Shown here piece by piece: positions 45,471-57,280 of a DNA stretch of 64,000 nucleotides. Source of the DNA: Epiperipatus broadwayi (lineage: Eukaryota; Onychophora; Udeonychophora; Euonychophora; Peripatidae). Below the pieces are notes generated by a model, which did not search any database, was not told the origin of the DNA, and was given only the letters and a program-made list of their open reading frames with translations. The DNA is taken from positions 62,001-126,000 of the forward strand of contig JAQFVV010000554.1 of the NCBI GenBank assembly GCA_028023455.1. The letters are read 5' to 3'. The position numbers were made by a program, and so were the translations under genes. Positions within the stretch are counted from its first letter, which is position 1. The number at the start of each line of letters is the position of its first letter.

Positions 45471-46270
45471 AATTAAAATAGTAAAAAAATCATGTTTCCG
45501 AAAAATCTTTTAGTTTTGTTTAAATTACAAATGTAACAGAAAATATATAATGATCACAGTTCATAGCTGCAGCATAAACTCTTGTTAGCATTGTAGCTGT
45601 CGCTGCAACTGTTGCTTGTATTATTGCTGATTTTGTTTCTCATATATTATTAATTACCAACCTTTGATTCATATTGCATTGTTGTTAGCTTAACAAATAT
45701 TACATATGCATTAATGGCATCAGTGGTGCCCTCTTTTTTCGTTGTTTGCATTATTGTCAGCTTTCTTAGTCTCTGGCGATAGGTTAAAATGAAATTTAAA
45801 TAAATTCTTTTCTATGATTGTCAAATAGTGGTGGGCACATATGTGACTATGGGCACAAGATTAGGAAACTTGATTTAGAGAATTAAAAAGAGCTATAGAT
45901 ATGATTTATGTTACCAGCAAATCCAAGAAAAGTTTTCAAAACATTGGAGTGATTTATATATTGCCTTTATTGAGTTTATCAAGACATTTGACTCAAATTT
46001 TTATGGCATTATTTGAAATTGATTGATTATCCATTAAAGTTTATGTATATTATGCAACTTCGATATGTTAGAATAGGATGAAGTATTGTTACTACAGGTT
46101 GAATATCTGAAGCATTTGATATGAAATTTGGTGTTGAACATGGATGTGTACTTTCTTCAATATTTTTTTTCATTTTCATGATAGTGGTTTTGGAAATTGG
46201 TGGAGTATTTTGATAATAATGTTACCCTTTTCAATGCAAAATGAAATTGTATTTAATGCTTTGAATGCAG

Positions 46271-46300
46271 CATGGGACCCAAAAATAACCAAAATTTTAT
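46271..46300 (-). mobile_element. Mariner left terminus, orphan
   Basis: CATGGGACCCAAAAATAACC followed by AAAATTTTAT is identical to the start of the relic at 47,091. The following bases seem to resume at about 47,061 (ATAATAAAAAACTGTTTATT), so a foldback element sits in this copy. Confidence 0.65.
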
Positions 46301-46524
46301 TGACTAACTAATTAAAAATTCAAACTCATTTGGATATGTGTACAATAAATCACAACAGTCTTCATTTGTAAAGCTATGACTATAAGATTTGAACATTAAA
46401 TCTCGAAAGCGCTAAACAGACATATTACACATTATTGTATAATTATAGCTTCACTAAGGTATGCAAAACAGTCGCATATTTATAATTACAATTTTTACTG
46501 GTGAAGAGAAAAACAATTTATTAC

Positions 46525-47037
46525 ATAATAAAAAATTAAAATATATGGAATGTGCTAACACGCACAAGCACACAAAGCTAAAAACAAATAAAGAAAATAT
46601 ATATTACTATTTTAATATCTATTTTATTAAATGGCTAAGCACTTTCAAGGTTCAAAGCCCTCATAATCATAGCCGTATTACAAACTATAATAAATTGACT
46701 CGGAGTGATGCAAATTTATGCAAATGAAATGATTATGCATTCCATTTCTTGGATATTTTGTAGCAAGAGTCTTAGCGCCACCAATAGAAAAGACGCTTGC
46801 TACAAAATATCCAAGAAATGGAACGCGTAATCATTTTATTTGCATAAATTTGCATCACTCCGAGTCAATTTATTATAGTTTGTAATATGGCTATGATTAT
46901 GATGGCTTTGACCCTTGAAAGCACGTAGCCATTGAATAGATATTAAAATAATAATATATATTTTCTTTATTTGTTTTTAGCTTTGTGGGCTTGTGCATGT
47001 TAGCGCATTTTATATATTTTGATTCATAATTAGCCAC
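46525..47037. repeat. ~510-bp palindrome with SINE-like arms
   Basis: The arms meet near 46,782: TTGGATATTTTGTAGCAAGA (left) and CTTGCTACAAAATATCCAAG (right). Pairing continues over ~240 bp to GCTAACACGCACAAGC / GCATGTTAGCGC at the outer ends. The arm contains GCTAAGCACTTTC and resembles the insert at 53,659-53,809 and the block at 52,535-52,640. The plus-strand 88-codon frame inside is not a gene. Confidence 0.85.
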
Positions 47038-47090
47038 ATAGTATAAACTGTTTGCTTATAATAAAAAACTGTTTATTTATTTTTAAGTAG

Positions 47091-47965
47091 CATGGGACCC
47101 AAAAATAACCAAAATTTTATAATAAAAAAATGTTTGTTTATTTTTAAGTATTATACATTTAGTCTCCTTCAAAGTACTATCCATGTAATATAATGCCCCA
47201 CCCTAAATGTGTCTTTCACTTTCAAACTAGTCTGGAAGCACAAATTGAGGACTTTTAATGCCGGCATCATTTTTTTTCACCACTTCTAAGTCAACAAAAA
47301 AATAATTTGAGATATTTTTTCATTCGAGAGAATAAAAAGAAGTCACACTGTTAGAGATCAATGAATATGTATGATATGTAAACTAAGTCATGTTGAATTT
47401 AATTAATAATTGTTCACACTCAAGACAGCTCGCCAAAGAATTATTGTGGTGAAGCTTGCATTCCTCACTTGGCCACAAAACATGATGTTTACATTTTACC
47501 ATATTATGCAAGTGTTTCAGAACTTGTAGATAGAATGTCTGACCATTACAAAATAATTGAGAGAAAAATTCTGTTTGTATCAAAAACAATATCAGCATTA
47601 TCTTGACATTGGACTTCAATCGATACAGTTTTTGAGATATGCTGAATTTGACAATTTCATTACATTATCTATGAACTTGTGTTTTCCCCAGAACAGCTTT
47701 CTTATAATCTGTTTCAAGCATTACAACTTTTTTCCCTTTATTTTCCCTAAAAGAAAACAAAATTTCACCATTAGTCCAACTTTCAGCCATTACAAAAAAT
47801 TGCCAAATTTTCGAAATACAAAATGTCCTACATGGTACCACAATTTTACACAGTAATGTAATTTGTCAGACTGATGCAAAAAGGTCCCTACAAGAGGTAT
47901 GTAACAGCAGGAGCATGTATGACAACAGGTGCATTTACCAGACTTTGGCTGTTTTTGGATCCCCC
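47091..47965 (-). mobile_element. Mariner-like relic, 875 bp
   Basis: Termini CATGGGACCCAAAAATAACC and GGCTGTTTTTGGATCCCCC are inverted. Minus-strand reading: CDFFLFSRMKKYL (after the last catalytic Asp region) and HLGWG..YFEGD at the left end. Shorter than the ~1.3 kb of complete mariners and full of stops. Short plus-strand frames in it are shadows. Confidence 0.82.
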
Positions 47966-47969
47966 ACAT

Positions 47970-48355
47970 GTAAAGACTGTGGTTTAGCAATTAAACTGAA
48001 TAAATTCAAATCTTTCTTCAGCTAATGCTAAAAAACAATTTGGAATTTTTTAGATTGAATAGTTATAAACTTGGTCACTTTTTGCTTTGAAAATTAGATG
48101 TAGAAATTCAATACAGACAGTGAGTTAAAAGATAAAGTATTTCATAACAGTGAAGTAACTATTGCTGCTGAATTAGTTATAAATAAGAGCTATTAATTTG
48201 CCTCATTCATTGCATTAAAGGAAGATTTGGATCATCTTGAGACATAACGTACAAGGGTTTTTTTTTTAAAAAAATTGCTCTGGAAAACTAAAATTAGGAT
48301 GGCAAGATCTACAGGCAAACCAATATGTTCTTCAAATTGTTCAATGTGATACTAT
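47970..48355. other. No identified gene; possible old coding relic
   Basis: A plus-strand stretch near 48,115-48,245 reads LKDKVFHNSEVTIAAELVIN without stops, then breaks. I do not recognise the family. Confidence 0.3.
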
Positions 48356-48356
48356 A

Positions 48357-48817
48357 GAAGAGTGGTTTCCAAATTTTTGGTCGACATACCCTTGGCTTTT
48401 AGTGAATTACCTAGTACACCTTATTCATTATAATAAGCAAGCAGTTGGAAGAGTGTACCATGTGGTACATCATGCACAGAAGGTACAAATGCCACAAAGA
48501 TGAACCTTGAGGGGGTGTCTATCTGGCAATTTTACTATCCATCTTGAATATTAAACTAGGCATTTTGAGTTATCAGACACATTAAGAAAAAGGTCTATGC
48601 AACCTCAACATGTCCATGTCCAAAAAGAGACCTGAAATGTTGCTATTATGGCTGACAGACAGTGCCAACATGGAATAGCCTGGAAATCTTGATAACATAA
48701 CTATTTTGGAAATGTATTAATAACATAATATACTTATTTACATACTATTCACCATACTCCTGGACAAGCTTCCCATATTCCTTGGTGATATGGGTATCCC
48801 AGGTTGAGAACCCCTGA
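48357..48817. mobile_element. Possible decayed hAT-type MITE
   Basis: The left end AGAGTGGTTTCCAAATTTTT and right end CCCAGGTTGAGAACCCCTG are roughly inverted and of hAT type. No 8-bp duplication could be defined, so the limits are tentative. Confidence 0.4.
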
Positions 48818-48819
48818 CA

Positions 48820-49312
48820 TGTAAAATGTCTGTATATGATTTCTGAAAAAATATTTTATGACAAACTTGAAAATGATTTTCATGGAAGAGATAGATTGCA
48901 TTTACATTATAAATATTATTTCAATGACACTCTAAAGAAATGCAATATTAAATACTTTCATTGGAAATATATGGCAGAGAATAGAATGGAGAGCTATAAT
49001 TAGGAAAGATATTGAAGACCTTCAAAGAGGAAAGCTAGTGACAGAAGGAGTTAAAAGACAGTATCACAAAAAATCAAATAAGCACAATAATGGGCTCTCA
49101 TTTTCTCAACATATTTGTGGTCAATTTCATCGAATTGTTTGTATGGTCATCACAAAACATCTCATGTAAAAAAAAATTTTAAGTTGATATGGCCATACTC
49201 ATAATCATCTCCTGCTGACGATTTATATTAAATTGACAATTGTAATAAATATTTATAACCAATCAACTCTTTCAGATTTGTAACACGATCCTCCAATCAT
49301 GTCATTGACATT
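48820..49312. other. No gene recognised
   Basis: No frame above 60 codons or recognised repeat. A stretch near 48,960-49,070 (GAGAATAGAATGGAGAGCTA, GACCTTCAAAGAGGAAAGCT) is GC-richer than its surroundings but broken in every frame. Confidence 0.35.
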
Positions 49313-49632
49313 TCAGCCATTATCAATTCACTGCAGGATGAAGATCTCTCCAAGTTCAACCAATCTGTCTGACCTCTAGCCTTTCTTCACATTATCTCAG
49401 CATATTTTCTTATTTCATTCATCCATCTCACATGTGGTCTCTTTCTAGGTCTTGACAAACTCTTGGAATCCAGTTTAAGAGTTAAAGTGTCCATCTATTA
49501 TCATCTCTTCTAGCAGTATATCCATCCCAATTCTCTTTTAGTCTCATTAAATTTTTCAGTACTGTCAGTTTTCTCACCCATGTCTTTCACTTTCGATCTC
49601 TTTTTTTTACTCCTAATATGCATCTCTATAAT
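49313..49632 (-). mobile_element. RTE LINE 3' fragment (copy I)
   Basis: It matches the last ~320 bp of the RTE family on the minus strand (CACTGCAGGATGAAGATCTC, TCACATGTGGTCTCTTTCT-like), with several indels. 5'-truncated and old. Confidence 0.85.
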
Positions 49633-49639
49633 CATGTAA

Positions 49640-51830
49640 TAGATTTTAAATACATATGAAGATTGTTTTACTACATATATAAATACACACACTGTAAATG
49701 CTACTAAACCAATGATAATTGTTCTGAAAGCTTGCTATAGTTATTTATTTATTAATAATATATTGAAAATTGTAAAATAAATTCCAGTGATTTATGTTAT
49801 TATATATTATTGTGTTTGATGTTTTATATATACATGACTGAAACTGTTTATATATACTTAAACTGCCCTCCAGTGTCAGTATATGCCAATATTTTTCTAA
49901 AAGCAAATGATACCTCTTTTTATCTGGAGGATTGTCTACAAAGTCTTACTAGAAGGAAGGAATTTTTTAACCAATCAGAATTTCTTGCTTTAATTATATT
50001 CACAACTCAGAGTATAGCAAACATTATGTATTCCAATACATATTTGTAAACAAAAAAGAGGAAAAGATTATTGTATACAAATATATAGAGCTTGTAAAAT
50101 CCTCATCACCAGATAAAGTTTAATAAGAACAGGTCTATCAGTTATTAATCTACATAAGAAACACAATGAGTCAATTTAAATCAATGAGTTAATAATTGTA
50201 TTTAAGTGGCCATACTTAAATACTTTTCAGCCAGCATTACAGATGTTGAAAAATCTGTAAATTCTTATCTATTATAAAATCTGGCTCATTATGTTCGTCC
50301 AATTGCCTTTGATAAGTGGTAGAAAAGATTGAAATGTCACCAATGGCAACAAAGTTGTCACCAATGGCAACAAAGTGAGAAGATATGGTAAAACTGAAGA
50401 ACTTCATTTCTTTTTTCTAAATATAAGTACACCAGGTGAGTAACTGTAATTTATGTAAACTCTTTCTGATTTGAAAGAGAATGCAGATTGAATCTAATAA
50501 ATTGTCACTGTTTAAGATTAATATAGATGTTTTCAATGATAGTAAACTTACTGAAGAATGAAAAGTTTAATTGAACCAATAGATATAGATTTTCTAGAGA
50601 TGGACCAACAACTTGCCAAAAGTCTGCATGGCATTGGATTTAGTGTGAAATCTAATTGGTTGTCTTTTATTCTTCAAATTTCCAAATATGTCACTGGAAA
50701 GTCAACAACATTAAAAATTGGTAGATAGAATAATAATAAAGCTTATTTATTGGCATTCAAGTTCGAATGAAAGATTAAGGAAAGTGGAAAAAAAACCTCG
50801 TTTCTTGATATAAAGTTTTACCATATTAAAGGCGATACTAATATCATTTCTTAATCACATGATTCAAGCTATTATCAACATGTTGTCATGGCAACACTGA
50901 TAAAAGATGGGATTTCCATTTATTATCTGTGTGCTACCTTCACTCAAGTTGTTGAAATTTTATTACTTTATTTTGAGCATTGACTGGGGTTGTATCCTCT
51001 TTATGGTAACCAATTAGCTGTGAGTACTTATAGTTTATGATATCGTACTTGAAAAATATTGAAAATATTAAATACAACATTAATGCCTTTATAGTACTGA
51101 GTGTTTTTGTCAAAGATAACGATTATATTTAAAAAAAAACACACATTAAGTGCACTTGCTCTAAAATGCACTCAACTGAGCACTATGAGACCGTATTTTC
51201 ATCACTGAGCTTACATTATTAATGACAGTGAATTTTTAATTAGATTTCCATCATTATGTACAATACAAACCACCGGAACGTCTCTAGAATTAAAAAAAAC
51301 ATGATCAATTATCCCTTTATCCATCTGTGATGAAAAAAAAATGTAATAGACTTCAATTGTATGCATTTTGAAACATTTGCCCTTAAATGTTAAATGTCAT
51401 ATTTCTATATTTTTTTTACTCGGCATTAAAAATGTATTAAGGGTCTATTTAAGGTTTTCAGTGTGTTCTCCAAGTATAAAGTAATACGAGTACTGTTTTT
51501 AATTTATTACTGTTTAACAATAGAATTATCTTAGATATGCTGTTATTAAATCTAGGTGGTATTTACATATTAGTCTGGGATGAAATGTCACACATGTATT
51601 AGCAATAACTTTCTAACCTTGCAATCTCATAAAATAATGCCTGCATGGGATTTTTTGACAAACTTAATCCATCAATTTTGATAAATGATGACAAGTAACT
51701 TTATTTAATACAAAATGGCAACTTGTAATTTTATTTAGTGAAAATAAACAAACATGTATTTAAGTTTTGAAGTGAATCTAGTTATATAATGAGCATGATA
51801 ATAATTCTTAACAAGCTTTTCTAAATATTC
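49640..51830. other. No gene recognised
   Basis: Over 2 kb of AT-rich DNA. One short tandem duplication GTCACCAATGGCAACAAAG lies at about 50,337-50,380. Frames are short; the 79-codon frame at 49,810 lacks features. Confidence 0.45.
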
Positions 51831-51835
51831 CTATC

Positions 51836-52165
51836 CTCAGACTAGTTTCTATCTCTGGCTGTCATCAGTGAGGCACTACTATATTCAGGCATTAGACTTG
51901 AAAATACCATGTCAAGCCCAGCATTTTTTTAATAGTTAACTATAAAGTAGAAAATCTGAAATTTTCTGACATCCATATGTCTTCAAATCCAAATATCTAT
52001 CTTAAATAGCCACATGGGATTGAACTAAGTTCAGATTTTCTAGTTAATAGTTAACTATTAGATAAATACTGGGCTTGACCTGATATTTTTAAATCTAATG
52101 CCTAAATATTTTAGTGCTTCACTGATAACAACCAGAGCTAGAAACTGGTCTGAGGTTGGGATATT
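51836..52165. repeat. Foldback element with ~125-bp arms
   Basis: TCCTCAGACTAGTTTCTATC (left) pairs with TAGAAACTGGTCTGAGGTTG (right). Inner blocks pair TAGTTAACTAT with ATAGTTAACTA and GTCAAGCCCAGCA with TGGGCTTGAC. Wording (GCATTAGACTTGAAAATACC) relates it to the direct repeats at 57.3 and 58.1 kb. Confidence 0.75.
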
Positions 52166-52519
52166 TGGAATAGCTTGTTAAAAGCTATTAGCACACTCAT
52201 TATATAATATTTGTAGTACAAACCTATTAAATTAAGTCACATGTGTATGGCTTGATTTCATTGCAAATCAAGTTCTTTGCAAAAATGAAGAGAACTAAAC
52301 TTATTTCGTACAAATATGGATCTATAATTTTATTTATTGGAAATAAATGAACATGTATTTACACTTTTTTTGTGAGAAATGATGTTGCAACAATTAAACC
52401 TTTAAAAATATACACTCATTCCAATAAAAAAGAAGAGCAAAAGATTATTTTTTACAATCACTGGGGCAGACAAAAGTTTATGTCCTACAAAATGCAAATA
52501 AAAATGTAGCTATGATTTA

Positions 52520-52640
52520 TCAATTAATATATATATGTCCTCTGCACACAGATAATGAAGCTATCAAACGTAAGTAAAATTATCAAAAGTTACCGCCAAG
52601 CACTTTCGGGACAGTTTATAGTCCCATATTCATGGCTACT
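52520..52640 (+). repeat. SINE-like block
   Basis: Contains GCACACAGATAATGAAGC and AAGCACTTTCGGGACAGTTT. The same two blocks occur in reverse in the 151-bp insert at 53,659-53,809 and in the arms of the palindrome at 46.5-47.0 kb. Confidence 0.55.
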
Positions 52641-53073
52641 TGTGTTTCATTGTGGTCTATTTTCTGAGGGATTTTTTTATTGGCTATTCTGTTCTTATTG
52701 ATTTTCTCTTCTATCTGACCTTTAATTATAAATTTTGAGATGCCCAAGGGTTAATTTACTTACAACTAATTAAAACCAACAATCATTTCTATTTTGAGTC
52801 TTTTACATAATAGAATTAATTAAATTTTGTACATTCTTAAAGATATATTTTTATCTTTAAATCATTTTTTTCTGAAAATTTAGTTCTAAAATACCTTTTT
52901 TTTAAAATAAAGTTTTCTTTTAATAATTTTCCATCTGTGCAATTTTATATATATAGGAGTTTAGATCACTTTTAATTTTCCATTTTTAAAAACAAATTTT
53001 TATTTGTGAACTTTTTATTTTTAATTTCTAATTTTATTTATTAGAATAATGTAACAGCATGTATGCCCATTAC
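52641..53073 (+). repeat. 3' end of an LTR-like element (family B)
   Basis: Collinear with 37,890-38,283: ATCTGACC, GATGCCCAAGG, AAGATATATTTTTATCT, ATCTGTGC, then TGTAAC...CATTACA followed by ATATATAT. The rest of the element is missing, replaced by the SINE-like block. Confidence 0.65.
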
Positions 53074-53194
53074 AATATATATCCATGTGTTTCAACTTCA
53101 CATAGTATTGCTTCACTTAATGAAATGAAGACCATTAGAAAGCTCTTACTCACTGATGTTCTTGATATAAAATAACAGAAGACCATTTAATGTG

Positions 53195-54040
53195 ATACAA
53201 GGTACTATGGCTTCTCCTTTATCAAAGTCAGGAATCTCCCAGACACTATGCCTAGAGAAACCCTGTTAGACACCTTACCTTACTTTTCTATTCCCCACTC
53301 TAAGTTTTTCCCATATTCTTCTTTATGCTGCTCCATCCCATTTTGACAATCTCATCTTTGTCCACTCTATGGTCTCTTTATCTAGATCCCCCTTATCTTT
53401 TTCCAAACCCAGGATAAAATCCAAGAATCCACTTTCTGTATAATCACTTTGTTGATATTGTTTCTCCCATAACTCATTATTTGTACCCTTTCTTCTAGTA
53501 AGCATTTACATTAATTAGCAGGTGACTAATATTTTCCATGCTTTCCTTGCATAACTTGCAAACTAAATCACCCACATTTCTCCATTTATGTGTATATTCC
53601 CTTGTTGCTAATGGTCCTGTTCCAGCCTTAAACAGAAAACGACTTTCCTTGCTATTATAGTATCTATTAATATGGGAGCAAGAAGTCTCTCGAAAGTGCT
53701 TAGCTAACAGTATTTTACATTTGCTTTCGATTATACATATTAGCTTCATTATCTGTGCGTGCAGCACATGTATATAGTATTTTACAATTTGAAGTAAAAA
53801 TTCAATTATTTCCTTGCTATTATCATAAATTAATTCACACCCAAATTCTGTTTATTTTTATATATATTTAAACTCTTTTTACTCTCTATACTAGTTCTCC
53901 AACTCTCTATTTTTTTATTAATGCATCTATTCTTCTATCCCACTCTTTGACAACATAACACTCAGCAATACACCTAACACACTCATCCCACCTTTTGTTC
54001 AAGTATACTGACCTAAAGTCATTATCCAAATCTCTGCATA
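53195..54040 (-). mobile_element. N1 LINE 3' fragment with a 151-bp insert
   Basis: Matches the N1 3' UTR and C-terminal coding region on the minus strand: the frame 53,767-53,495 reads ATREYTHKWRNVGDLVCKLC and ENISHLL, and upstream coding continues to about 54,040. It is interrupted at 53,659-53,809. Confidence 0.85.
53659..53809 (-). mobile_element. SINE-like 151-bp insert with 14-bp target duplication
   Basis: TTCCTTGCTATTAT occurs at 53,645-53,658 and 53,810-53,823, exactly flanking the insert. The uninterrupted N1 copy at 6,281 has it once. The insert (minus strand) contains GCACGCACAGATAATGAAGC and AAGCACTTTCGAGAGACTTC, like 52,535-52,610. No box A/B is obvious, so it may be a truncated SINE. 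Confidence 0.85.
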
Positions 54041-54509
54041 CTAAAAAAAAACTTAGTTACGACCTCTAGTAGTAAAAATAGATGTTAAAAAAATTATATT
54101 TAAAATAATGTTGAAAATTTTTGTTTCACAATATATATATATTATGTTTATCAATATTACCTAGGAATCATCTATTAGTACAAAAAATTGTTTACATTTT
54201 TGTTACTGTGAATGTAATTGGTCAACAACCTTTGCTCTTAATATGAATTGAGAATCAAATACCTGAACCTCTACATCCATGTTGCTACCTTGATCCCATT
54301 GATTATACTATTCTCACATAAGGAATAGGTGCGTTTCTATCTATTTTTAATATTTTGTGGAAAAATAGTTATTCATTGCAGTGATGTTATAATATTTTCT
54401 AGACTTTTTGTTTTATGTTACCATACTTCTCATTTCAATTTCACCATTACTTTTGTCCAAAATAACTTAGTAGGAAATATGTTTATGTGTTGTAAAGGAA
54501 TATTTTTAA

Positions 54510-54925
54510 TAAATATGTTTTAACAGCTCTTACTTATAGATTTGAATCTTGGATACTTAAAAGAAGAGCAATACAGAAACTTCAGAACACTCAAAAAGAT
54601 ATGGAAAGATTTGTTAGGAACACAAGAAAAGATCGAAAAATGATATATATGAGTGAGAGAGGAAATGAGTATTACTGGTTTCACTGAAAGAGATTTAATT
54701 GGAGCATGAACATATTTCTAGAAGAGATAATAATAGATAGAAAATTGAACTTTTAAATTGGATCACAAGAGATTGTAAAAGACCTAGAAGGAGATCACAT
54801 GCGAGATGGTTTGATGAAACAAAGAAGTTTTCTGGAGTAGCATGCAGAAAAGAGATTAGAAATTGGAGAAACTAGAATAAGCCTGGAAATTCCATTCTAA
54901 AGTAGATTAATAATGGTTGATGATG
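54510..54925 (+). mobile_element. RTE LINE 3' fragment (copy G), decayed
   Basis: Runs from AAATATGTTTTAACAGCTCT ([11 protein letters not shown] region) through GATTGTAAAAGACCTAGAAG to GGTTGATGATGAAAAATAG. Many indels. Confidence 0.82.
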
Positions 54926-54944
54926 AAAAATAGATGATCTTTAT

Positions 54945-55175
54945 CACATGATCACCATTTCTTATGCTAGCACATAACTGTTATTAAAACAGGCAAAACT
55001 CTCCATACAGTAGTGCCACTCATTGCCAACTAGAGTAATCAATGAATGCCAGAAGGCTTGTGCATAAAATCCCCATCTAGTTCCTACTCATCCAATATTC
55101 CCAGACTAGTTTCTGGCTTGTGGCCTTCATCAGTGAGGAGCTTTGGATCGGAGAGCACTGCACCTAGCCTGTTTT
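54945..55175. repeat. F1 foldback, left half
   Basis: Carries ATCACATGATCACCATTTCT, CTCCATACAGTAGTGCCACT and CATCTAGTTCCTACTCATCC in the order seen at 40,331, ending in GAGCACTGCACCTAGCCTGT. No right arm. Confidence 0.75.
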
Positions 55176-55179
55176 AATA

Positions 55180-56120
55180 GATAATCTTTACCTATCATAC
55201 AATAATCTTGTAAAAAGATTACCTTTTTGAGGTCTAATGCAAAATGGTTGAAATACCAAAGCAAAACAAAGTCCATTCAAACAAATCCTCATAGAGACAC
55301 AATGAAAGAGTATTTTTTGTAAAGATCAAATATTAAAATATTTGCTATATGTTTTTTTTTTTCCAGTGAAGAAAAATATGTCAAAAATTAAGAATTCAAA
55401 TGATTATATTAAAATTTGACCTATATATTTATTTGAATATATTAAAATTCTTTCTACAAAATGATCTGATAGACAGTAATAAATTAAACTGGCAGTCATC
55501 AAGAATGTGTATATGGGTTGAGCAACTTATCAAATTCTAAAGTCATTCACTGATTTCATTTTGTAGATTCTTAAGGTGTTACATAAAGAATTGCTTTGGG
55601 AACAAAATGTATCATAAAAATGTTATGCTACCTTACTGATTTATTGTCTTAAACTTGTAAGAAAATATCCAGAGGGTAACCTGAAATTTTAAATAGGCCA
55701 GTAGATTACATTTTTCAGTAATGCCAATAAATCAATAAGTAAAGCAATAACATAAATATATATATTGTAAACGGATTACAATAAATTAAAGCTAATTTTG
55801 ACGTTGGCTATCGCCTTATTAATAATACTGTTTTGTACATAAACATAATGAAAACTTGAAATATAACTTTAATCCAGTTTTAGTGTTGAGGAATTAGCAG
55901 ACCTCATTTTTTATACCAGATGAATATTTAAAATTCTAATACTATATATTTATCTTTATTATAATTTAAAATTTATGTATATAAATCTGGATATACTGTC
56001 AAAACATATTTACACAAATGCAAATGTCATTTTTCTATTAAGCCCTCTTTGCACTCTTATATAGAAGAAAATTTTCATAACAGATTATATATTTACATTT
56101 TCTTTGATTTTAAATATAAT
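55180..56120. other. No gene recognised
   Basis: AT-rich; no frames or named repeats. Confidence 0.45.
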
Positions 56121-56124
56121 ACAA

Positions 56125-56462
56125 GATATACTAATAGAAGAGCAATACATAGATTTCAGACCACTCAAAGAAGTATGGAGAAATGCATGTTGGAAGTAAT
56201 AAGAAGAAATGGAAAACGCAATATATGGGTAAGAGAACAAACAGGTGTTACTGACCTCATTGAAAAAATTAAAAAGACTGAAGTGGAATTATTCTGGAGA
56301 TTGTAAAAGATCCAGAAAGAGACCACATGTGAGATGGATAGATAAAATAAGAAAGTGTGCAGGGGTGATGTGGAGAAGAGGGGCTAAAGATCGGAGAAGA
56401 TGGATTGAACTTGGATAGATTTTCATCCTGCAGTCGATTGAAAATGGTTGATGACGATGATA
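56125..56462 (+). mobile_element. RTE LINE 3' fragment (copy F)
   Basis: Starts at ACTAATAGAAGAGCAATACA ([16 protein letters not shown] region) and ends GGTTGATGACGATGATAC. A ~60-bp deletion near 56,285 joins the 'ATTGAAAAAATTAAAAAGAC' block to 'GGAGATTGTAAAAGATCC'. Confidence 0.87.
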
Positions 56463-56520
56463 CTAATAATAATAACAAGAAGTTACATAATGTATTAATT
56501 ATACATAATAGAAATATTGA

Positions 56521-56610
56521 TTGAGTCGTATTATATACCACTATATATTTTACTATGTACTAAGTTTGAGTCGTATTATATACCAATATATATTTTACTA
56601 TGTACTAAGC
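56521..56610. repeat. 45-bp tandem duplication
   Basis: TTGAGTCGTATTATATACCA at 56,521 and 56,566, each followed by a TATATATTTTACTATGTACT block. Confidence 0.9.
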
Positions 56611-56614
56611 TAGT

Positions 56615-57280
56615 TTATTTTCCATTTTCCCTCTTTAATATATTTTTTAATTATATATATTTTCCTATAATGTTGCAAGCTTTTTAATTCAAAAGATAAA
56701 TGATTAAATAATTTAGAAATACAGTAATTTTTTACTCAAGTTCCATTTTTATTACAATAATTTGAAACTATGTATATATTTTAATAATTTTAATTAGTCA
56801 TTCATTAGGCCAGAGATTATGCACTTAATGAATAATATTTCTGTAGTATAATTTTTTACAATATCACTCTCACCCAAGATAGGCACTGGTTTCTGTTTGC
56901 TTTTAACATGTTATGGAGTGTAATTTTAAAGACATGATCCTTATCAGTTAAACTATAGTAATTGGTTATCTATATATACTGAACAATGATATATGTGTAA
57001 GAGACTGTGGTCTGGGCCAACTAATGAGTGCTTGTTGAACATAAAATGTGCATCGTTGGCATCATACAACTTTTTCACATGTCTTTGGTCCTATGTTTAT
57101 GATTACACCTCTCCACGGGGTGTTAAAGTATGGTAGAAACCAGCTTCTACCTTATGTTAGAGTGAGTGCTGCAGTGAAAATTACCCTACAGAAATATTAT
57201 ATATGTAGTCAAAATAAGTCATAGATCACATGACCCTATTCTCTTAAGCTTGTAAGTTATTAACATTGAGGATTGCCAAT
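56615..57280. other. No gene; F2-related fragment
   Basis: About 56,990-57,110 contains GGTCTGGGCCAACTAATGAG and CTTTTTCACATG, related to the F2 foldback blocks at 33,950-34,008. Otherwise nothing recognised. Confidence 0.45.

Larger units (their letters stand above)
41249..45872. mobile_element. hAT-type MITE holding RTE copy B and an F1 element
   Basis: The left terminus CAAGGGTTCCCAATCTTTT (41,249) and right terminus AAGATTAGGAAACTTG (ending 45,872) are decayed inverted repeats. They resemble the MITE at 7,300-7,667, including GTGGTGGGCACA-like subterminal sequence near 45,830 and the TTGTTAATAATA block near 41,350. ATTTAGAG flanks both ends (41,241-41,248 and 45,873-45,880), an exact 8-bp target duplication. 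The original MITE is only the outer parts; RTE copy B and the F1 foldback inserted later. Confidence 0.88.
41060..46240 (+). pseudogene. Ancient LINE RT relic split by a hAT MITE
   Basis: The left piece (to 41,248) reads LLSNIEKGLAGISLNRLLS and LPEDQSDL, the usual wording before RT domain A. The right piece (45,881-46,240) resumes with CYQQIQEKFSKHWSDLYIAF, IEFIKTFDS (domain A) and FGVEHGCVLSSIFFFIF (equivalent of GVRQGCVLSPLLF). Stops and frameshifts are present. It is unrelated in wording to RTE or N1 and nearer to CR1/Jockey-type RTs. The pieces join exactly across the MITE's 8-bp duplication. Confidence 0.75.

Noticed and set aside
46461-46727. 88-codon plus-strand frame
   Set aside because: It sits in one arm of a palindrome, is Lys/Asn-rich by composition, and is not present as an open frame in related copies.
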